Of a stretch of 64,000 bases of DNA, positions 56,852 to 64,000 are shown in pieces. A model generated the notes under the pieces. The model did no database searches. It worked only from the letters and a program-made list of their open reading frames with translations, and was not told the DNA's origin. The first letter of the stretch is position 1; each line of letters opens with the position of its first letter. Location of the stretch: the NCBI GenBank assembly GCA_963971305.1, contig OZ020306.1, forward strand, positions 58,502,686 to 58,566,685, written 5' to 3'. The position numbers and the translations under genes were made by a program. The stretch is from Arcuatula senhousia (Eukaryota > Mollusca > Bivalvia > Mytilida > Mytilidae).

Positions 56852-57954
56852 TGTAATTCGCATCCCTCACAAAGAGTTCTAAGTCTACTGACTGTGTCCT
56901 CCGAAGGGGAAAGAACGCCTTCTTACAACCTAGACTCTGATTACTCTGCTTTTATTGCAGTTGCTGCTAGACCATCAGCCCGGGAAGTAGGAACTCGAGT
57001 CCTTCAGAATATTAAGAGTTTTGACTCCCGGGCTCCCACTTATTTCGACCCCATGGAGGTACATTGTGCATTAAGAAAAAACTTCATGTAGCAAAACTGT
57101 GTCGGTTTTCATTTATTTGAAATTTCAGTACCTTCAAAAGCAAGGCAGCTTTGTATGTCTAAAATTGTATGTTTTCTCCTATTTTAGAGTTTGAAATCAA
57201 AGTTCTTAGATCTTTTGAACAAATCAAACAACACCTTACGCATAATTCCAATGTCTTGAACCAGATTGTCAAAAAATTGGAGTTAGTCCACCAAACTGAT
57301 GCTATAGAAATGAATGATGAGATGCCAACCCTTCCAGTGAAGAGCAAGGAAGAATTAGACAGAATAGAAGTCTATCTACAGAATGAACCAGCCAGAAATC
57401 AGTTGGTTTTGAACCTTTTTTTTAGAATTTAAAAATAAAATATTCAAACACAAGCAGCTATATTCTTAACTGCTTTTATAAAACATACATCTAGAAGTAA
57501 AACTTAACATGTATATCTCAATTTTTTTCTTGGATTCTACATTGCCTTTGTGCTGTCCTTCATCTTGAGATTCGTTTAGCATTAATAAAGGTCTGCAAAG
57601 AGTCATATAGCAGTAGTTTAATTTACATAAAAATATTCAAAAACAAAATATTTTGAAAGCAACTGAAGTTAGTCTGATCATTACATGTGTCTGAATCAAA
57701 TCAGACAGGAGGGTCGGTACATAGCGAGATAAGCTTAGTTATTTATTAACTTGGAATTTAGGATCTAACCCATTAAACTGCCCAAAGTTGGGAATTGACA
57801 GGTTTTTATCCATTTTTTTTTCCGGCAACGTTGGACTTTATTTTTACGGTCCAAAACAAAGTGATATTATTAAATCCATGATATTATGCTTATATTTCAG
57901 ATCGGATATCTTTGAACCACTGGTGGTGACAATCTGAAACAGTGTGCTAGGAGG
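56852..57954 (+). CDS. DUF4806-type gene, three exons, in-frame TGA in the third
   Basis: Exon 1 ends at 57,058 (donor GAG|GTACAT) with ..SFDSRAPTYFDPME. Exon 2 is 57,190-57,405 (acceptor TTTTAGAG, donor TTG|GTTTTG), encoding FEIKVLRSFEQIKQHL, VLNQIVKKLELVH, MPTLPVKSKEELDRIEVYL and QNEPARNQL. Exon 3 is 57,901-57,954 (acceptor ATATTTCAG, donor AGG|GTAATG), IGYL-stop-TTGGDNLKQCARR. All in phase 0. 'LPxKSxEELxxxExxL' followed by 'IGYLSxxGG' fits the DUF4806 domain of unknown function, common in arthropod and mollusc proteins. TGA at 57,913 replaces the expected Ser. The start is not fixed: the open frame reaches back to 56,852 and contains GTG, not ATG, near 56,894. Host gene or pseudogene. Confidence 0.6.
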
Positions 57955-58080
57955 GTAATGTCATTGGTTTGCTATAATATCAATTTTTGAACGCACATTT
58001 ACATTATTCTGATCCTGAACTTCATTTAAAAGGAGTAGAGCCACGAAGCCCCCAAAATGGCCCAAACATTCAACTTTGAT

Positions 58081-58577
58081 AGTGAGTGAGTGAGTGAGTG
58101 AGATGGTGTTTTACGCCCGTGCAACGCTATATAGGTTATTTACAGGCGATGAACATGAAAAGGATGATAAAATGAACATGAAATGATGATGATAAATGAA
58201 ATGTGGGGATGGGGTGGGAAACAAAGGACCGGTAAATTTTGAAGGACCACAGGAAAAGGGGAGAGGTGGGTAGGGGCAGAAAATTTAGCCTATGTGGTGC
58301 ACTACTTGGCGGTCCACAAAGGGGTCTTTTACGTGCATGAAGCGTGGCACTCTCCACACACGTTGGCCCACTATGGTCGGCGGTCAGGGTTTCCGTATTA
58401 TAGACCTGACAACCCCCGCGGACGAGGGCTACCCTATTCAGCCACCTAGGGTACACACTTGGTCGCTCTGTGGGCTGAGCACTGACCCAACGTCAGAATC
58501 TCAAGACCCTTAGTCGCCTCTTACGACAAGCTAAGCTCTGCTGCGGGCCTATTCGCCACCCGGGCCCCGCACGGGAC
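58081..58577 (-). mobile_element. SINE-like family 1, first of a tandem pair
   Basis: Full-length, (GAGT)n tail adjoining TCAACTTTGAT (58,070-58,080). Confidence 0.9.
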
Positions 58578-59083
58578 TCATGAGTGAGTGAGTGAGTGAG
58601 TTGGTGTTTTACGCCCGTGCAACGCTATATAGGTTATTTACAGGCGATGAACATGAAAATGATGATACAATGAACATGAAATGATGATGATAAATGAAAT
58701 ATGGGTGGGGTAGGAAACACAGGAACGGTAAATTTTGAAGAACCACAGGAAAAGGGGAGGATTGGGTAGGGGCGGAAAATTTAGCCTATGTGGTGCACTA
58801 CTTGGCGGTCCACAAAGGGGTCTTTTACGTGCATGAAGCGTGGCATTCTCCACACACGTTGGCCCACTATGGTCGGCGGTCAGGGTTTCCGTATTATAGA
58901 CCTGACAACCCCCGCGGACGAGGGCCACCCTATTCAGCCACCTAGGGTACACACTTGGTCGCTCTGTGGGCTGAGCACTGACCCGACGTCAGAATCCCAA
59001 GACCCTTAGTCGCCTCTTACGACAAGCTAGGCTCTGCTGCGGGCCTATTCGCCACCCGGGCCCCGCACGGGACCGCACGGGAC
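58578..59083 (-). mobile_element. SINE-like family 1, second of a tandem pair
   Basis: Full-length, same orientation, joined directly to the first. The outer end duplicates 'cgcacgggac' and is followed by the matching TCAACTTTGAT (59,084-59,094). The two differ at many positions, so they are not a simple recent duplication of one copy. Confidence 0.9.
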
Positions 59084-59260
59084 TCAACTTTGATATATCT
59101 GCTGGTAGTTGCTGCATTAATGTTCATCAGTCTTAATATTTCATGAATTGCAATATTTTTTCAATCAATTAATTATCAATAAGTAGAGCAGTGAGGTCAA
59201 AACTAGACTATTTTGGGCAAAATATACATTTGTGACAGTTCTCCTTGATTTTCATGTATA

Positions 59261-59600
59261 CACGTATCCAACAATTAATTCCCGCCATCATGGGGACGAG
59301 TTGCAGTTCCTGATCGGAGTAAAGAAACTTCCGGTTTTCATTGAAAACATTGACTGATATTTATTTTCTCATGTTTTGATGATCATTTATGCCGTATAGT
59401 TATCGAAATTTTATTTACGATGAAAATAACATTAAAATTAGATGATGAGAGCTTTTTTGACAAAGAAACCAGCTCCCCATAGGTACATTAGACAGTTTAA
59501 TACACTGAAGCCAGTGCCTGAAGCTTAATTTTTTGAACTCGTCGATTTTGTTATTGATTCATTAAAATTACTTTATTTCCCTGACCATACGCCCTTTTAA
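59261..59600. other. No gene recognised
   Basis: AT-rich flank upstream of the LINE; nothing supported. Confidence 0.4.
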
Positions 59601-62600
59601 CCATACAATATTGTTTGTATTGTAATAGAAATTACACTGAAGTTATATATACGACTTACTTCATTTTTGTAAAAATAGATAAAAACAAATGTGGTTTTCA
59701 ACATGATATTTATTTGGGATGCATATATATTAATCCAAGAACAAAGTCTGTATGCCCAGAAAACGATAAACTTTTTGAGTCATTAACCAGTCTTGTGAAT
59801 AAATATTCAGAAATAGGTAAAGTTATACTAATGGGGGACTATAACAGTAGAACAGGTAAATTACTAGATTATGTAGAATTAGATGAGACACCAAACGTTG
59901 AAGGAGAATTATATTTACCACCAAATTATACAGCAGATATAGTACTACCAACAAGAAATAACTTAGACCTTGAAATTAACGAACAAGGTAGATGTTTGAT
60001 AGATTTTTGCATAGAAACAAAGCTTAGAATACTTAATGGCAGGATAGACGGTGACTCCCTTGGGTACCATACATACTATTGCCAGAGAGGTAGTAGCTCA
60101 ATTGATTATTTTTTTGTTTCTGAAGATATTTTTAAAGAATTTCTATTTTTGCACGTCGTTCCACCAAATGAGCTATCAGACCATAGCTTAATATGGTCAG
60201 GGTTAAAAAACACATCTGTAGTTAATTTAAATATAAATGAAAATGGAAAAATTTTTCCAGGGAAATATAATTTAGAAACAGGTTCAAAAGAAGTGTATAT
60301 GGAACATTTACAGGATTCCAAACATATGATCGATACATTTTTATTAAATGTTAACAATCCTGATATGGATATTAATACATTATCCGAAAATTTAAGTAAT
60401 ATCATCCTAAATTCAGCTAATAAGGCCTTTACTTTTAGACCTTTTAAAATCAAGAAAAAGAAAAGAAAGTACAAGCAAAAATGGTTTAATGGAGATTGTA
60501 AAATTTTTAAGAGAGAACTTAACAATTTGGGAAATAGATTACAACAACATCCCAACAATTATGATCTAAGAACATCATTTCATAACTTAAGAAAGGAATA
60601 CAAGAAATTAATAAAAACTACAAAACAAAAATTTTATAAAGACATTGTGGATAAATTAGATTCTGTCCATGAAGAAAATCCTAAATTATTCTGGAAAACT
60701 TTAGATAATTTGAGAAAAAATAAGGAGAAAGAAGAAGTCCCAATTCCTCTGTCTGAAATGTCAGAGTATTTAAAGAAGCTTTATAAAGAAAATAGTGAAG
60801 TTTTGAATATCGATCAATTAGAATTTGATAATATAAACAACAAAGACTTAGATTATGCATTTAATTGTAAAGAAGTAAGGGATGGTATCAAAAAGTTAAA
60901 GAAAAACAAACAACCAGGCATCGACCTGATCTATAATGAATTTATTTTATATGGAAAAGACATTTTATTATTACCAATTGTCAATTTGTTGAATAGAGTT
61001 TTAAATAGTGGAATATTTCCTGAAATGTGGAATTTATCTTGTGTTTCCTTTTTACACAAAAATGGTGACATAAATAACTGTGATAATTATAGATGTATTA
61101 GTCTAACCAGCTGTTTGGGCAAGCTCTTCACCTCTTTGCTACAAAAAAGATTGCATAAATATATGGAAGATAATGATTTGTATAATCCTCTACAAGCAGG
61201 ATTTAGACCAGATTATAGAACCACAGATCATATATACTTAATAAAAACTTTGATTAATATCAACATTAGTATCTACATAAACTTAAAAAAACAATTTTTA
61301 CATGCTTTGTAGACCTTTCAAAGGCATTTGATTCAGTTTGGCATTCAGGACTCTTCAAAAAGTTATTAGAACTAAAAATTGGAGGAAATTTTTATAAGTT
61401 GATTAAACATATGTATTCGAATTCCAAATTTGCTGTAAAAAAGATTGTCTTATATCAGAAGCAAATAAAGCAGAAAAAGGAGTTCGGCAAGGAGATGGGT
61501 TAAGCCCTTTATTGTTTAACATTTATACAAATGATTTACCAAACATATTTGATTTTTCTAAAACATCTCCAGTTTCATTAATTGCAACAAGACTAAATTG
61601 TTTACAATATGCAGATGATTTGATACTATTGTCAGAAAGTGAAGAGGGGTTGCAGACTTGCCTAGACAGTCTGGGGGCTTATTGTAACAGATGGAAGCTG
61701 AACATTAATGTAAACAAAACAAAAATCTTGATTTTCAGTAAGGGAAAGATGAAGCCAAAAGTCAATTTTAGTGTTAATGGCCAAATCATAGAGACTGTTG
61801 AAAAATATAAATATTTAGGAATCTTGCTAAATTACAATGGCAATCTAAAACATGCTGCAAATCATTTATATAGCAAAGCCCTGAAGGCAATATTTAGTTT
61901 AAAACTTAATATTTTAGACTACAATTATTCAAATATCAAGTTAAAGTTAAAATTATTTGATGTACTCATCAAACCAATAACAACATATGGTTCAGAAATT
62001 TGGATTTCAGATTTCACCAATAAAGAGTTGGCAAAAGATAATTTACCATTTGAAAAAATTCATAACAGATTTTGCAAATATATCTTAGGAGTACATTAAA
62101 AAGCCTCAAATTTTGCATCGAGATGTGAACTGGGCAGACAACCTATTATAGATTTCATTAGATACTTATCTTTGAAATATTTTATAAGACTAGAACAGCT
62201 TCCATCTGATAGAATTTTAGCTGAAGCTTATAAACTAGATAGAGAACTTTTCAGAGAGGGGACAAAGTCATGGTATTCATCTATTGATTATAGTTGTAAA
62301 CAAAATAATTTAGACATAAATAACCTGGAAAGTAAAAATTTAAAAGAGAAAATTAGAGTTAACCGCATTGAAAATATAAAAAATCAACTTAAAAGTTTTT
62401 CTTCAGTAAATTCTGACTCAAAACTAAATTTTTTCTCGTTTTGTTACTCAGATTTTTCTATCCAAAACTATCTAGAATTTAACCTTCCAAAGTCTGTATA
62501 TAAAAACTTAGCTAAATTAAGAATTAGTGCTCATCCACTTTTAATTGAAAAAGGCAGATACCATAGGCCAAAAATACCACGTAATGATAGAAAGTGTCAA

Positions 62601-62885
62601 AAATGCAATGTAATTGATGACGAACAACATTTTATACTATATTGTAAAAAATTTTCAGATTTAAGAGAAGAACTTTTTAAAAACCTAAACATAGACCCCT
62701 CTCAACTACAAACAACTGAAAAGAAATCTCAAACGTATGCATATTATATGTTATGTACTATTGTTTTAATATCTGTTCATTGTGTGGAAGATGTCAAATT
62801 TATTGATTTTCCAATGAAAATATCTGTATCTGTAAAAAGGCTATATATATATAAATATAAAGCCCATAATAAACAGTGCAAATGA
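59601..62885 (+). mobile_element. Non-LTR retrotransposon (LINE), endonuclease partly lost, frame-broken
   Basis: The retained part of the AP endonuclease shows VILMGDYNSRTG, SIDYFFVS and ELSDHSLIW. A lysine-rich linker follows. RT motifs: NKQPGIDLIYNEF, NCDNYRCISLTSCLGKLF, FVDLSKAFDSVWH, GVRQGDGLSPLLF, catalytic QYADD (about 61,605-61,619) and KYKYLGI. The C-terminus has LRISAHPLLIEKGRY and a zinc knuckle C-x2-C-x7-H-x4-C (62,595-62,645), open to 62,885. Breaks: a shift at about 61,283-61,300 (A7/T5 runs), one missing A at 61,437-61,442, and AAA to TAA at 62,097. The N-terminal third of the endonuclease is missing, so it is 5'-truncated. Same architecture as the LINE at 24.2 kb, about 30-40% alike by eye. 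Confidence 0.85.
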
Positions 62886-63304
62886 CACACAATTTCTTTA
62901 TAATCAATAGCTGTCTGACAACAAATATATGATAAAACACAGTCCCATGAATATGCCAGGATTTTATCTTCTTCTTTTGCCAGGTTTGTGAGCATATTAT
63001 TAACTGTCTTGATACAATGAGTAAACTTGTATGTCACATCATAGTCACATGTACATCATGTATATTTGAAGTTTATTTAAACCAAATTGAGGGTCCCGAA
63101 CGAGGCATACAAAACATAAATTATATAATTATACTGTAACTTGGGGTACTTTTGTCAAAAGAATAAATGACGCATGACTTGTCATTCAAATCTATCTTTG
63201 TCTTTCTGTGATTCCTTTATTAAAAACAAACAATATTAATTTTTGTGTGTTTGATTACTTAGATATAAACATGATATCTGGTCCTGAACTTTATAAGAGA
63301 AGCA
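62886..63304. other. LINE 3' flank and unique DNA
   Basis: AT-rich; the exact LINE 3' end is not visible. No gene recognised. Confidence 0.4.
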
Positions 63305-63430
63305 GACGTACCAATGGGGTATCCGAATGTCAAAAGTCCGAAAGGGCAGAGACAAAACCAGTTAACACCAACAAGAACGGGACTAAAACAGACAACATGT
63401 AAAACATGGAAACACAAAATATTGAATGTC
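63305..63430 (-). repeat. Dispersed repeat ('tcggacttttgacattcgg'), copy 2
   Basis: Inverted, diverged match to 28,330-28,475. Confidence 0.6.
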
Positions 63431-63576
63431 AATCAACAACGCGAACTCAAGTCGAAACAAGAGTAACTCAGGTGCTCCGGAAGAGTAAGCAGTTCTTGCT
63501 TGCTATAGCACACCCGTCGCGTTCCCTATAGTCTATTAAGAGGGTCAAATCCGGTAAAGGAAGACAAAACAAAACC

Positions 63577-63795
63577 CTACGATGAACCAACATCTGCACT
63601 CATCTGAGAGATCAAAATCCCATATTTGTCTATAAGTGCATGATGGCTTCCGTAAATTTCTTAAGTGAAGACAGCAACCGAGGAGCAACATAACCAAGTG
63701 TGAGCAAGTATTGCGTCAGACGTGTCGCTCTGCTAAGGTAATCGATGTAAGTCCCGCACGCTCTGGAGTAACGAATCGAGATACGTAAACTCGAA
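63577..63795 (-). pseudogene. Penelope-like reverse transcriptase fragment (thumb and C-terminus)
   Basis: On the minus strand, ISIRYSRACGTYIDYLSRAT and RLTQYLLTLGYVAPRLLSSL match the thumb region of the copy at 15.1-15.3 kb (QLIRYARAC, SLKKF). After a one-base loss in 'aaattta' the family continues as YGSHHALIDKYGI and SQMSADVGSS to a TAG at 63,577. It is more like the standard family C-terminus than the 13.5-kb copy, so it is a different member. It begins abruptly next to a retroposon head. Confidence 0.75.
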
Positions 63796-63800
63796 AAGCT

Positions 63801-63870
63801 GGGGGCCCGGGAGGCCAATAGGCCCGCAGCAGCGCTAAGCTTGTCGGTAAAAATCCACTAAAGAGCGTCT
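63801..63870 (+). mobile_element. SINE-like family 2, head only
   Basis: 'gggcccgggaggccaatagg' and 'cagcagcgctaagcttgtcg' match the head of the full copy at 56.0 kb. The rest to 64,000 is unrecognised. Confidence 0.7.
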
Positions 63871-64000
63871 AAAACAATATAAAACCCGACATACCTGACA
63901 GTAGGTATGACAAGACCCAAACCATAAAGAAAATTTACACAAAAACCTATTGGAACACACGCATTCATCTACAGCAAAAAGTATTGCGAGTACGGAGAAA

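Larger units (their letters stand above)
58030..59260. mobile_element. TA-flanked MITE copy 2, interrupted and truncated
   Basis: 58,030-58,080 and 59,095-59,260 match, inverted, 43,190-43,397 including the terminal repeat. The inner end stops at 59,260. A pair of retroposons sits inside. Confidence 0.8.

Noticed and set aside
57913..57915. Selenocysteine at the in-frame TGA of the DUF4806 gene
   Set aside because: No SECIS-like element recognised and the domain is not known to carry selenocysteine; nonsense change is simpler.

Overview
The window looks like nuclear DNA of a bivalve mollusc, most probably a mytilid mussel. The basis is AT-rich sequence, spliceosomal introns, (CGTC)n-bearing repeats with terminal palindromes, short retroposons with an oyster/mussel-type core, and repeat motifs I associate with mussel genomes (a 95-bp 'ggtttggcgccataaaacc' element; a 'gcgcgtttcgtcta' motif). 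The species assignment is inference; the mollusc assignment is fairly secure. No rRNA gene, intact tRNA gene, operon, promoter or terminator could be supported.

Layout. 1-13.6 kb is a head-to-tail pile of 0.5-1.3 kb modules. Each starts with its own perfect hairpin just after a (TAA)n tract and ends in a new (TAA)n tail; between some of them lie 52-60 base hairpin mini-units whose stems covary. 13.5-15.5 kb is a broken Penelope-like reverse transcriptase whose 5' end runs straight out of module sequence. 15.8-21.4 kb holds a 95-bp terminal-inverted-repeat element, broken unknown ORFs and a 168-bp tandem-repeat element with its small inverted partner. 21.7-24.2 kb is a real host gene on the minus strand: four in-phase exons of a UBX-domain protein, with SINEs in its introns and a 5'-truncated LINE at its upstream edge (24.2-27.4 kb). 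30.8-31.6 kb is a Mutator-like transposase fragment. 32.4-34.0 kb is an inverted near-copy of 11.7-13.3 kb. 34.2-37.2 kb is a degenerate telomere-motif satellite with a 1,977-bp higher-order duplication. 38.4-44.4 kb is an unidentified host gene on the plus strand (two exons found) with repeats in its intron. 45-51 kb holds segmental duplications. 53.8 kb holds a broken Pro/Asn-rich ORF. 56.9-58 kb holds a three-exon DUF4806-type gene with an in-frame stop. 59.6-62.9 kb is a second LINE. The right end holds a second Penelope-like fragment.

Most of the sequence is therefore mobile or satellite DNA with three host-gene pieces. Target-site duplications show that the short retroposons were active: one interrupts the telomere-like satellite, one a TA-flanked MITE, one another retroposon, one the terminal hairpin of a tandem-repeat element. 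The most unusual feature is structural: several families unrelated in sequence share terminal hairpins whose pairing is kept while the bases change, and the TAA-tailed modules insert into each other's tails.
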